64,000 nt of DNA from positions 1 to 64,000 of the forward strand of contig JAAEAF010014404.1 of the NCBI GenBank assembly GCA_011037195.1. The letters run 5' to 3'. Shown one piece after another: positions 1 through 9,425 of this stretch (position 1 is its first letter; the number at the start of each line of letters is the position of its first letter). The notes under the pieces are model-generated. The model was given only the letters and a program-made list of their open reading frames with translations. It made no database searches and had not been told where the DNA came from. A program made the translations under genes and the position numbers. Source of the stretch: Triatoma infestans. Taxonomy: Eukaryota > Arthropoda > Insecta > Hemiptera > Reduviidae.

Positions 1-370
1 CTCCTGTCCCTCAGTAGGGCAGGACTGAGGACCTTGGTGGGGATAGTGACTGGACACACTTGTTTAACATAGGGAGGACGTCTAGTCCGATTTGTCAGAA
101 CTGCGACGACGGAGTTAGGAAAACGGTGTACCACTACTTATGTCAGTGTCCCCGTTTCGCTGGAACTAGGTTTCGCATATTTGGGAGGGCACCACTCTCA
201 CAGGATTGCCTGGGCGAGTTGGAGTTTAGGGATATCTAGAGATATTGTAGACTAACCGGTAAGCTACCGGGGGAGATTAATTAAGGGAACATGGGGGTAT
301 GGGGGATAAAAGCCACATAGGCCTTAGGTCCCACGCCATTAGGCACCCGAATAATAATAATAATAATAAT
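1..370 (+). mobile_element. I/R1-like LINE 3' end with (AAT)n tail
   Basis: This is the 3' end of a non-LTR retrotransposon, cut by the left edge of the window. Translation of about 1-230 gives the C-terminal part of the polyprotein: an LSRAGL-type helix, then CQNCDDGVRKTVYHYLCQC, a C-x2-C...H...C zinc-binding pattern seen at LINE C-termini. The same sequence recurs at 51588-52350, where the RNase H domain precedes it, and on the minus strand at 37530-38300. The untranslated 3' end closes at GGCACCCG followed by (AAT)7 at 350-370. RNase H plus a TAA/AAT tail fits the I group, which is an inference. A stop at about 230 and small indels indicate a dead copy. The tail runs directly into Rep-A sequence. 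Confidence 0.85.
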
Positions 371-572
371 ACTGTCTGTTTCCTTGATGATACCGAAACG
401 GAATATCAGGGTTGACTTTTCTGCAATTTTTTTTGTTTTTGAGCACTGTCTGTTCACATACATACACGCAGACCATTTTCTCAAAAACTATTTTCCGGTG
501 AAAAGTCAAACACGAAAATGTGACACGTTTACAATACTTTCCCTTACTAGGAGAAAGAGAAACTATCACTTT
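371..572 (+). repeat. Rep-A 3' module
   Basis: This is the right-hand module of the dispersed Rep-A family. The order of conserved blocks is GATACC..AAACGGAATATCA, a GTTTTTGAGC block, a CA-rich stretch, a GACCATTT..TAAAAAC block, TTTCCGGTGAAAA, then a CTTACTAGGAGAAAGAGAAA terminus. The left part of this copy is replaced by the LINE at 1-370. It has no coding potential. Confidence 0.8.
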
Positions 573-589
573 GCTGAATTTTAATTTTC

Positions 590-1010
590 TCTTACTTTAA
601 AAAGGATTTTTGCGATAGAAAAGTTTTTTTGGAGAATTTTGTGTGTGTACATGTATGTAAACAAAATAACAAAAACGAAAAATTGCAAAAGCTCAAATTT
701 GAAATTCTCTTTTTATGGACCACCAGCACATTTGATTTGAAAAATCCGAACCACGTCCGTTAACAGGAAGGAAATGCGATTTTATGATTTTTTTTTTTTT
801 TAGTTTATTGCGATTTCGGGAACGATTTCAATGATTTTTGTAAAATTGGTAATACTAACTACACTGTACAAGGATAGCACTTTTTTTTTTAAATATTTTT
901 CTGGGAAAATTGATTTTTTGATGATAATATCTCGGGGTGTTGGAAACGTTAATCTTTCCTCTAAAGCACCACTACATTACAGTGTACGGCTATACCACCT
1001 ATATAATATT
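590..1010 (-). repeat. Divergent Rep-A copy
   Basis: Blocks typical of Rep-A are recognisable in reverse order: an ACAAAAACGAAAAATTGCA block near 670, an AGGAAATGCGA block (degenerate CCGGAAGTGCG) near 767, then TTTTTCTGGGAAAATTGATT near 896. Similar divergent copies occur at about 52650, 60630 and 62230. The small open frames here lie inside the repeat and show no protein-like features. Confidence 0.55.
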
Positions 1011-1790
1011 AAACTTCATTAAGTACATTATTAGAATGCTAAGAAAAATGAAAATATTAATAGCTTGCAGATATTTTCGGGAATTTTTGGACTTCATGTT
1101 GTCAGTGCCATCCGTAAACACCTAGCATTATGGACCACTCCTTTGTCAACCTCGAACTAACTGGACGAATGGGCTTCAAACACTGAAAACTAAGGTTCCT
1201 CTTGTCATTATCACCCACCAAGAGCTAGGAGAAATGGGATAAAAAGCCAGCGATCTGTGCGCTTAAACAATTCGCAAAATCAACCTTGAAGGGTAGCTAA
1301 CATTGAATACATAAACCAACACTTAAAGAAATCTAAACAAACTACCAAGAAGAAAGCATGTCACTAATGTATTCAAGAGCCATACAAATCATAACACTCA
1401 ATGAGAACAAAAAAAAAAGATGCTGTTCCAATGAAGTAACCCAGAAAAGTAGACATTACCTTATTATTATGCTATGTAGATAATTGGGGTAATGACTAAA
1501 GTGGTGAATGTTTGAACAACACAAAAAAATAGACCAGAAGCCTTAAACAATAAATAATATTCCATGGTAATGACTTGTGACACTGATGTTATTTATTCAG
1601 TTTCTACATTAAAAAGGTAACAATAAGAGTATACAAGACCACAAACTAAAACAAATGTTGAAATGTAAAAAACCACATTTCTACATTGTTACCATCAAAA
1701 GAGTTGAAACGATCAAAGTAGCCAATCTTCTTCTCTCCAATTTAACTAGTGTTAACTAATGTTTTTTCATCTTTCTTTCTTTAGGTATTT
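1011..1790. other. No recognisable feature
   Basis: This is AT-rich spacer with short homopolymers. I found no gene or repeat family member. Confidence 0.5.
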
Positions 1791-1799
1791 AAATGAACT

Positions 1800-2230
1800 T
1801 CTATTCACCGTAAAATCGGTTAACCGGAAGTACGTACGAGTTCACAGAAATATGTTTTTGAATTTTTTTGGAATTTTCTCAAATTCGGCTGCAACGATTT
1901 CCATTTTTTTTTTTTTTTTTTAAACTTGGAATGTTCACTATCACTTTTTTTGTTTTTTGGTTTTGGTTTCCTTTTTGCCCTTTTTCATAAGCGATTGTTT
2001 ACATAATCTTCAGCTTATGATATATAAGGCGCCGTCAACATCTACAGTCATTTGAAGTTCCCTTCCCCATATATTAGATGTGTCATTTTTATTTCAAATA
2101 TTTTATGAGGAAATTGTGTTTTTTTGGGGGGTATTCTGTGGATGTTGTGACGTTAGAATTTTTTCTAAAATGTCATTTTGGTATATTTTATAGTATTCCT
2201 TCATCTATATAATTTAAAAAAAAACATTAA
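1800..2230 (-). repeat. Divergent Rep-A fragment and duplicated 36-bp segment
   Basis: AAATCGGTTAACCGGAAGTA near 1812 and a following TTTTTGGAATTTTCTC block match the divergent Rep-A type. Positions 1992-2027 are an exact 36-bp match to 4181-4216, each preceded by a similar TTGCCCT-containing stretch, so this part belongs to another, less well-defined dispersed repeat. Confidence 0.45.
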
Positions 2231-2640
2231 CATTTGTTAAACAAATTTCAGATTGCTTGTAAGAGAATGGTGTGAGTATTAACACGATGTTTTTTCTTGG
2301 TTGGTTTAACCTATGAAAAATCATATATTTTTTCCAGCTTATTTTTTTTAAATTCCAGTCCGTTGTTTTCGAACTAGACTCCCATTATCTTGTAAAACAA
2401 TGGTTATATTGGAAAAAACAAAAATTCCCTTTCCATTTATAAATCACAATATACTTGGGAACACAACCGGAAGTAGTAAATGATGTGTGCAAAACAAACT
2501 TCGAACGCCACGTGGCTAGAAGGGGTAAGTACATTCACCCTGATCCAAAACATTTCTGCTGTTTACAATAAACATTGTTTGCTTCTTTCAAAGATTCATT
2601 TAATTTGTATACGTGTTTTTATTTTCTCTTTCTTTTCGTA
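2231..2640. other. No recognisable feature
   Basis: AT-rich spacer with no open frame of note and no repeat copy that I can place. Confidence 0.45.
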
Positions 2641-2649
2641 TTGAAGTAA

Positions 2650-3140
2650 TTTATGATCGTATATTTGGGATATTCAAATTGTTTTTGAATTTTTTGGGAA
2701 TTTTTTCGGAAAACTACTATGATTTCATTTTAATTTGGAATACTTGCTGCACAGATATAAACCTAATCATTTTTGTTTGAAACATTTATCTGGAAAAATT
2801 GGTTCGAAGTTGTTCTGGATGGAATCTGGGACGTTAAAGTTCAAATATGTTTGTTCAATATCACAGATATGTTTTGTGATAGCCTGCTTCTTTTTGTGGT
2901 CATCGACCGGTTTTTGGGCGTTCACTCATGATCAAGATGTTTTTGTCAAAACAGTGTGATAACACAGACTTGCCACAAAGCAAATTTAGTTGGTACATAC
3001 GGTGTTTGTATAATATTACTGGCGCTCTCTACGATGTAAGCATTGTCTACCTGCTTCGGTTAGTAGGTGGGCACTGTTCTCAAATCACCTGTATATTTAT
3101 TTTAGGACAAATGAGTCAAATTTAAAATTTATCAATAATT
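2650..3140 (-). repeat. Divergent Rep-A copy with embedded palindrome arm
   Basis: TTTGAAACATTTATCTGGAA near 2778 is a Rep-A block. The copy resumes after about 2985, and its end near 3050-3130 matches the ends of the copies at 47140-47250 and 60800-60930. Between them lies one arm of the Penelope-like palindrome. Confidence 0.5.
2862..2985 (-). mobile_element. Single degenerate arm of the Penelope-like palindrome
   Basis: The stretch from GTGATAGCCTGC through GTGGTCATCGACCGG to AACAGTGTGATAACA matches one arm of the elements at 26498 and 27271. The hammerhead-like core is decayed here: the minus strand reads UUGAUCA instead of CUGAUGA, and AAAA instead of GAAA. This is an old, inactive copy. 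Confidence 0.7.
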
Positions 3141-3174
3141 TGACATTTCGTATAAAACTGTGTTAAACAAGAGG

Positions 3175-3400
3175 GGTAAGAGGAATAAAGTCGTGTTGTG
3201 TTTCACGCCAGATTTTTTTCACACTCAGGTGACTTCAAAAATGATTTCTGTGTTTATGTGTGTGTTTATTTATTTACGTAATATGGGTTTGATCAGCGTA
3301 ATTCTCAAAAACAAAAAATCACAAAATGTGCAAACTTAATAAATTGTTCAAATTTTAGCAGGGTCCCGGAAATAAGGGAATCAAAATCGGTCACTATAGT
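3175..3400 (-). repeat. Divergent Rep-A edge
   Basis: A GTGTTTCACGCCAGATTTTT block is the reverse complement of the conserved CTGGTGTGAAAC block upstream of full Rep-A copies. A TCTCAAAAACAAAAAATCAC block follows further along. Only fragments remain. Confidence 0.5.
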
Positions 3401-4960
3401 GAATAGACTTTTTTTAGTTTTTGCATTTCTGATGGATGCAAGAAAGTATAACTATTTTATTTTCAAAATTATGAGAAAATACAAGCTCGTTCGTAAAAAG
3501 GGTAACCCAGGTAAAAAAAAAAGTACAGTTTCTGGGACAGTTCATCAACCTTGATGGCATTATACTACCCGCTTCTTCTGACAGGGGAAGAACTGAAGGA
3601 ACAAAGAGAAGACATTCTTTCCAGGACAGACTTGTTGTAGACACCAAGGAGACATCAGAACTGTACCAGTTTTAAGTTATTTATAACATAAGAGTTTTGT
3701 ACTTAATTATAGAGTTATTTAATAGCATTTAAATATCTTTAAAGAATATATTTAATTTATCTACCAGTGTTTACTTAATTATTCTTATTACTTCTATCTC
3801 AAACATATTTACAAGCCCTTTTACAACACCGCTCAAGCCACTACAAATACCATAACATTTCACGTTTTACTCAATAATTACTATTTTGTATCGTACAAAA
3901 TTTTATATATTATAAATAATAAAACTTTTGCATCATTGAAAAATACATGTTTTTTTAGTTTAGAAGTATACTGACCACGGATTTTGATTACGGAATTTAC
4001 TGCATGCCGAAGGAAATAAAAACATTTACAAATTTCCGGTTTCTATGAATGTATGTTAAACTAAGAGCATTTTTTTTTTTTTATCTGGTATACTTAATTT
4101 ATTATTTTGTATTAATCTAATTATAATTTTTGAAATATTCTTTTTAGGATAAGTACTTTTTTTTGCCCTCATTATCAGCCCGATTGTTTACATAATCTTC
4201 AGCTTATGATATATAAATTTAAATATTACGTATGATTTCATTAACGATAATAAAAATTTTTACCATTTTTGTTAATTTATTTTATAACAGTTTTTTTTTT
4301 TTTTTGAGTTATGTGTAAAATATATTAAATAACGGATAGGATAAAGTGTTCTTTCTTTTTTTAAAAAAATATCTTTATATTGCTATTTCCAAATTACGTG
4401 CCCATATTGAAACGATATTTTGTACGTTTCTCATTTGATATTCAATGAGGGCACGTAATACCGCGAAATTATTCAACCTTAGGCTCCATTATGGTGGTGG
4501 AAAGATGAGAAGGAATGCGTGTTTTCATTTCCTAAACTAGTCCGTCTCTTTTGAACCCTGTATTGTTGAAGAATATAGGGAACAATCTGTACCAGCTTTC
4601 CAGATAACGGCCCCTTTCTGTATGTTATACTGTTTTCTATAATGGAATTCATTTATGTTTAATAATATATAGCCTGTGTGCTTCCTTATTCTCTAGTTTA
4701 GCTTCCTGCACAGAATAAATACAGTATTATCTTACTTACTATTAGTAACATAAAAAACTCATGTTAATTATATACAATTATTGCAGGAATGTTTGTTTGA
4801 TGAACCTTTGGTTAGTAAGTAATATAAAGCAAAATTATTTAGTTTTGAGAGGAGTAAACAACTATTTTTTTCTTCTTTTTGTTTTAAGAAAAAAATAACT
4901 TTATATTCCTACAATTGAGGTCATTTAATGTTCATTTTCTTAACATTAAAATCCCAGTTA
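3401..4960. other. Spacer; contains one copy of the 36-bp duplicate
   Basis: This is AT-rich sequence without a supported gene. Positions 4181-4216 repeat 1992-2027 exactly. The rest shows homopolymer runs only. Confidence 0.45.
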
Positions 4961-4961
4961 G

Positions 4962-5155
4962 TCGCGAGATTACCTCAATGGTAGCGCACTGTACTTGCAA
5001 GCAGTGACCTCATATTCGAGACCAACAGTGCTGGCTGTCCTTAGAAGATTTTCTCTTCCTAGGAACCTCTAAAGCTCAATGTCCGGAGGCCGGTAGGCCC
5101 TGAAAAGGCTGCGAGCGCCAATGACAACATATGTTTACGGAACTTCAAGTAAGAA
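4962..5155 (+). mobile_element. SINE-A (tRNA-derived)
   Basis: The tRNA-like head has box A (GATTACCTCAATGGTAGCGC) and a decayed box B (ATTCGAGACC). The SINE-A body follows: TCTCTTCCTAGGAACCTCTA, a TGTCCGGAGGCCGG block, then CTGAAAAGGCTGCGAGCGCC. The tail is diverged. Other copies are at 8971, 18424, 28611, 32450 and 47468. Confidence 0.85.
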
Positions 5156-5544
5156 AAGACAAACAAACAAAAGTAGGTAAAATATATGCTATAAATGTAA
5201 CATAACATAAAGTAGAGGCGAGAGCACGGGTGATATGTTAGAATTACATATTTTGCCGTTTATATTTAAATATTTTTGCCACCATATTTAATTTTTGTCA
5301 TAAACTAATGGTTTATCCCTTGTCTAACTAGAGAAGTTCCATAAACATTAAAACGCAGTCACATATGTATGATTGATGTTCACGAACACGATATTATATT
5401 AATTCTTTAGACAAAGTAGAATATACTATGTCTCCTTCAAATAGTCGGTCCACTTGTGAGTTTTTCTAGAAAACCATGACTATTTCCTACGATGTATTAG
5501 TAATTTTATGTTACTACTGAAAAAAAAATACAGTGCACAGCTGC

Positions 5545-6450
5545 TGAAGCTACGCGTGCACTATGTGAAATTGAAGACGAAGATGTGATCAGTATACTTC
5601 CCCCCATTGGTTTCAAAAATTTAATATGGTGATATGACCCTAATAGAAAGAAAGACAGGTTCAGAGCGGCCATCATGTGATGACGTTGATGAGGCTTTAT
5701 GAAGGCTCGAGTTTACTCGTGCACTTACTGCAGAACTGGCAATGTCTACAGTCACCGTTGAGAAAAATGTACAAGAGATGTAGGATAGTGCCACATGAAC
5801 TTACACTTCAGCAAGCCGTCAGGACAATGGAGACTTTCCAACTTCTCTTTAAAAAAAATCCATCTGTTATGCGGTTTTTCTACAAAAGAATAAGTGACAT
5901 GTAATGAGAAATGGCGAAATCCTGAGGCAGGTGGTTGGATTGCGGTCAAACGGTATTTCTGGTTAGTTGATTGGTTGGTGCAAGGGCAGTTTGAGAAAAA
6001 GTCGATGTTATGCGTTTTCTGGAACTATAAAGGAGTAATTCATCACGAATCCGTTTGCGATGATTTTCCCAAAAATTTCTACTTTTTGCTGCCAACAACT
6101 GTAGATAGAATGTACTCAAATATGGCCCAGCGTTATCCGGCTTTTAGTCAATCGCAAATAAGTTTTGTTCTAGCAAGATAATATTCGGCCACATACCTCC
6201 CTTGAGATTAAAGAACTTGATGGCATTGAACTTCTTTTACATCCCACCCAGTAGTATAGACTTAGCTTCATCTGAATAGTATTTGTTTCGGTCCATGGTA
6301 CACTTTTTTTGCAGGAGAATAACTTCACGTGTTTTTTTTTATTCCAAGCCAAAGAAATGTTATTAGCGGATGAATCATCAGCTGGCCGAAAGATGGCTTT
6401 CAACAGCCAATCACAATAGGCTATATTTTGAGTATTAATAAAAAAAATCA
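5545..6450 (+). pseudogene. mariner-family transposase relic
   Basis: This is a decayed Tc1/mariner transposase, which would have moved a DNA transposon by cut-and-paste. The pieces appear in the expected order across several frames: an N-terminal AAEATRALCEIEDED segment near 5545; VPHELTLQQAVRTME and KKNPSVMRFF at 5790-5880, matching the mariner WVPHEL linker; VTCNEKW near 5895; and WNYKGVIHHESV near 6025. A LFRSMVHFF-like motif near 6280 and a C-terminal QLAERW near 6385 follow. The first catalytic Asp of the DDD triad reads Asn in TCNEKW. Several frameshifts and stops make it inactive. Terminal inverted repeats were not recognised. Confidence 0.8.
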
Positions 6451-6721
6451 TAAAAATAATAAAAAATTTATTTTTTTTTTGTGTGATACTTTTCGTTATT
6501 ATGTTTGTTGCTTCATAATAAATTTGTCGTTTTCATGAACATTTGGTTATGATTTTCTTTTTCTGTCGTTCATAATACCTATTTTGTCGGGACGGTAAAC
6601 GGCATCCATTAAAAAATGTTAGTATTGCAGTAAGAGAGAGTAGTTAAATAATAATTTTTATTTAAACATTTTATTTATCTATTTTTCATTTACATTTACT
6701 TTGTCTTCACTGTATATAATG

Positions 6722-6850
6722 CGTTATTGAAAGGGCTTATGTGTGTGTAAGTTTTAAAGAAGAGAGAAGTATTAAGAAATAAGTAAGAAGTCACCATTGT
6801 TTTAAAATAAATATATTATCTCTAAATGAATCAGTAATTCGTAATAATAA
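6722..6850 (+). repeat. Rep-E, LTR-like fragment
   Basis: AAGGGCTTATGTGTGTGTAA, an AGAGAGAAGTATTA block and AAAATAAATATATTATCTCT closely match 36080-36210. The AATAAA-containing end and the insertion behaviour of the other copy suggest a solo LTR or another short mobile element. I see no coding part. Confidence 0.5.
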
Positions 6851-7885
6851 GCTTATAAATACGCAAGCACTCTTGCACTTGATTGATTTAAACTCAAATG
6901 TTCATGTAACACTAACTGACACACTGATGTTCTCTCTCGAATGAATACTGGATGAATACCTAGCAGTTAAAACCTGATTTTTATATTTGATTTCTAGGAG
7001 TGTTAAAAGACAAAGAGTAGCTGAGTTCTCCGACCTCTCTTGTAACGGTGTCTTGTACCTGCACATTGACCCTTTGCCAGCTACCATACAAATGTTTGCC
7101 TTTACAAATATTATTAAAGTAAATTTAATATAATTTCTTACACCCATCACTAGTGATATGCAAACTTTGTAACAATATCTATTCCAAGAAACATTGTCTA
7201 ATTTTTGGACTTGTTGTCGACAACTTTACTAATTGTATATTATGTAATCTATAAAACGTGTAGTACTCCACAGTTTATATGATCATTATATTTGCTTCGT
7301 ATCATCAATCGGAAAATAACCGGAAAATAATTACTATCCTCCTTCCAATTAGTTTCAATTAGTACACTAATATTTTGTGCCCTGTAAAAATATAATAGCT
7401 CTAATAGAACATAGGATTACGTTTAAATAGTGGTTAATGCCAGCTATATTTCAGTACTCTTTTTGTTTCTGTACAGACTAACGGGGACCGGCTTGCCGCT
7501 CTGTTGCTCACCTGTAAATTTTAACAGCCTATACACTCGCAAAGCAGAATATCTGTTTAACTTTAGAATAGTTCATATGCTTTTAGGTGGATCATTATAT
7601 TTTTTTAAAAATTACATAAATTATCACAATTCTATGTGATTATTATTAAACTAGTTACAGTATGTTTTGCACACATGCGTCCATCTTAGGGTCATCAATC
7701 GCAATGGCCATTAAAGCATATAGATAGGTTAGGTGTCCAGCTGAATAGAGAATGTATTTGTTATTATTTTAATAATTTTTGGTGGAAAAAAATAGTTTTT
7801 ATATAAAGGAAAAATCTGTTTTGAAACAGATTATTGACGGATAGATTATTATATAGAAGATAGAATCAAATAATATAAATTAAAA
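6851..7885. other. No recognisable feature
   Basis: Spacer sequence. Small open frames show no family resemblance. Confidence 0.4.
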
Positions 7886-7889
7886 GAGT

Positions 7890-8081
7890 CCTCCTTTAAA
7901 ACATTCCTTTAAATGAATTTTCTCAGAAAAATGTTTCACATAAATGTGGTAGCACTTTTGTGTGTGTAAGTGTATTCAGCGTTTAAAGAAAATCGTTAGA
8001 ATCGTTTTAGAAAAGTCGCAAAAATTGAAAGATTCATTCAGGTATATCGGTTTGAGGAATATTGACACATACTTTCTTGTG
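7890..8081 (+). repeat. Rep-A left part, interrupted
   Basis: A CCTTTAAATGAATTTTCTCA block, AGAAAATCGTTAGAATCGTT and GAGGAATATTGACACATAC are the standard Rep-A order. The copy stops at the TSD ACTTTCTTGTG (8071-8081) of an inserted LINE and resumes at 9221. Confidence 0.85.
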
Positions 8082-8970
8082 ATCTCCTTGCTGAGATGGG
8101 CTAATCCAAAGAGTAGTAGCCCGTGGAGAGTAAGGGCTGAAGACTGGAGTAGCCCAACCATCTATAGGGGCATGATAGAGAATGTTGCGACGTATGCAGT
8201 TGTATGTTGGGCTGACAAGCTGCATATGCTCTGTTACGAATGCAAAGAGCCATTTTGTGCTCTGTAACAAGGGTCTACGCGACGTCCTCCACAACCTTCT
8301 TACCGGTGATCGCTGGTGTGTTGTTACTTAATCTCCCTGCTGAGATGAGGGCTCTTATCCATAAGTTTAAGAAAGAGGAAATGATTGTCCTTGATGGGGT
8401 CGGGAGCTGTACAGTCGTCAGACGCCATCTACTCTTGCAAAGATAAAGATCCGAGAGTACGAGATTGGGAAATGGCAAAGACGGGAAAAATCACATATGA
8501 GTTCTTCCCGAATTTGCATCACAGGCAGTCGATTCGATGGCTGGAGCTATTTCAAACCGTAACGCAATATTCCACCGGCCAGGGGGAGTTCAATTCTAAG
8601 CTCTGTGAGCTGGGACTGAAAGATTCCCCGAATCGTGAATGCGGTGAATGGGAAACAGTGCTTCACATTCTCTCCGGAATCTTCTCCTCGACGAGGCGAG
8701 AATCCATATGGAATTCAAGCTGATAAGTAGGGGAAAGAAATGGCCGGAAGACTGTAGAGAATTGACTAAGAATACTAGGAATTTTAAAGACTTTGTAGAG
8801 TTCGCTCGAGAAATTGCGGTAATAAGAAGGACTAAACGAATGAGTAGAGGCCCGCCTCCCCGTGGCAGAAACGGTAACTTACCTACTAAGGCCAAGTGAC
8901 CATTGGTTTTGGCGCTATGCGCTAGGTACGGTGGCCTGGAGTGTGCGAATAATAATAATAATAATAATAA
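8082..8970 (+). pseudogene. R1/Jockey-like LINE, 5'-truncated C-terminal half
   Basis: This is the C-terminal end of a non-LTR retrotransposon ORF2, in several frames. Successive pieces are: TYAVVCWADKL near 8190 (the post-RT TYGAPVWAD-type motif); CSVTRVYATSSTTFLPVIAGVLLLNLPAEMRALI at 8245-8360; RQSIRWLELFQTVTQYSTGQGEFNSKLCELGLKDSPNRECGEWETVLHIL at 8520-8680; and a basic C-terminus ending GNLPTKAK at 8897. The CxCG...E..HIL stretch corresponds to the C-terminal zinc-like motif. It ends in GTGTGCG followed by (AAT)n at 8949-8970. No RNase H domain is visible. Frameshifts near 8270, 8440 and 8650 make it dead. An 11-bp TSD encloses it together with the next SINE. Confidence 0.8.
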
Positions 8971-9220
8971 GCGGAGGGATTAGCTAAGTGGTTAGCGCAT
9001 TGGACTACCACGCGGAGGACCCGGGTTCGAGTCCAGTGCTACCCTTAGATTTTGTTTTCCTAGGAGCCTCTTCTAGGAGCTCACTGTCCGGGGATGGACA
9101 GTGTTGTCTGTTGCGAGAGTCCGGCAGTGCACTGAAAAGGCTCCGGGCGCTAATGACCGTAGATGTTGACGCGCCTTAAATTATAAATAATAATAATAAT
9201 AACAATAGTAGTAATAATAA
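8971..9220 (+). mobile_element. SINE-A, best-preserved copy, with (AAT)n tail
   Basis: The tRNA-like head has box A (TAGCTAAGTGGTTAGCGC) and box B (GGTTCGAGTCC). The body carries CCTAGGAGCCTCTTCTAGGA, CTCACTGTCCGGGGATGGAC, TTGCGAGAGTCCGG and CTGAAAAGGCTCCGGGCGCT, ending near GACGCGCCTTAAA. The tail is AAT-rich (9181-9220). It sits exactly on the AAT tail of the preceding LINE. The anticodon arm is not well paired, so the parental tRNA is uncertain. It is not a functional tRNA gene. Confidence 0.9.
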
Positions 9221-9425
9221 ACTTTCCTGTGGTGATACCTAAACGGAATGTCAAGTTTGTAATTCCCATGATTTTTCGTTTTTGAGCTATTCTGTTCACA
9301 TAAATACATATACACGGGACGCACAAACACACAAGCACACTCAGACTCAGATCATGTTCTAAAAATCATTTTTTCGGACCCAGGGGACCTAAAAACATGA
9401 CCTCTTACCAACGGCAAGAGAAAAT
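9221..9425 (+). repeat. Rep-A right part, resumed after the insertion
   Basis: It starts with the TSD ACTTTCCTGTG, then runs through GGTGATACCTAAACGGAATG, a GTTTTTGAGCTATTCTGTTC block, a CA-rich tract, and a GGACC..AGGGGACCT block. With 7890-8081 it forms a single disrupted Rep-A copy. The usual right terminus is eroded. Confidence 0.85.

Noticed and set aside
8971..9060. Functional tRNA gene
   Set aside because: Box A and box B are present, but the acceptor and anticodon arms do not pair, and the sequence continues into a SINE body that recurs elsewhere.
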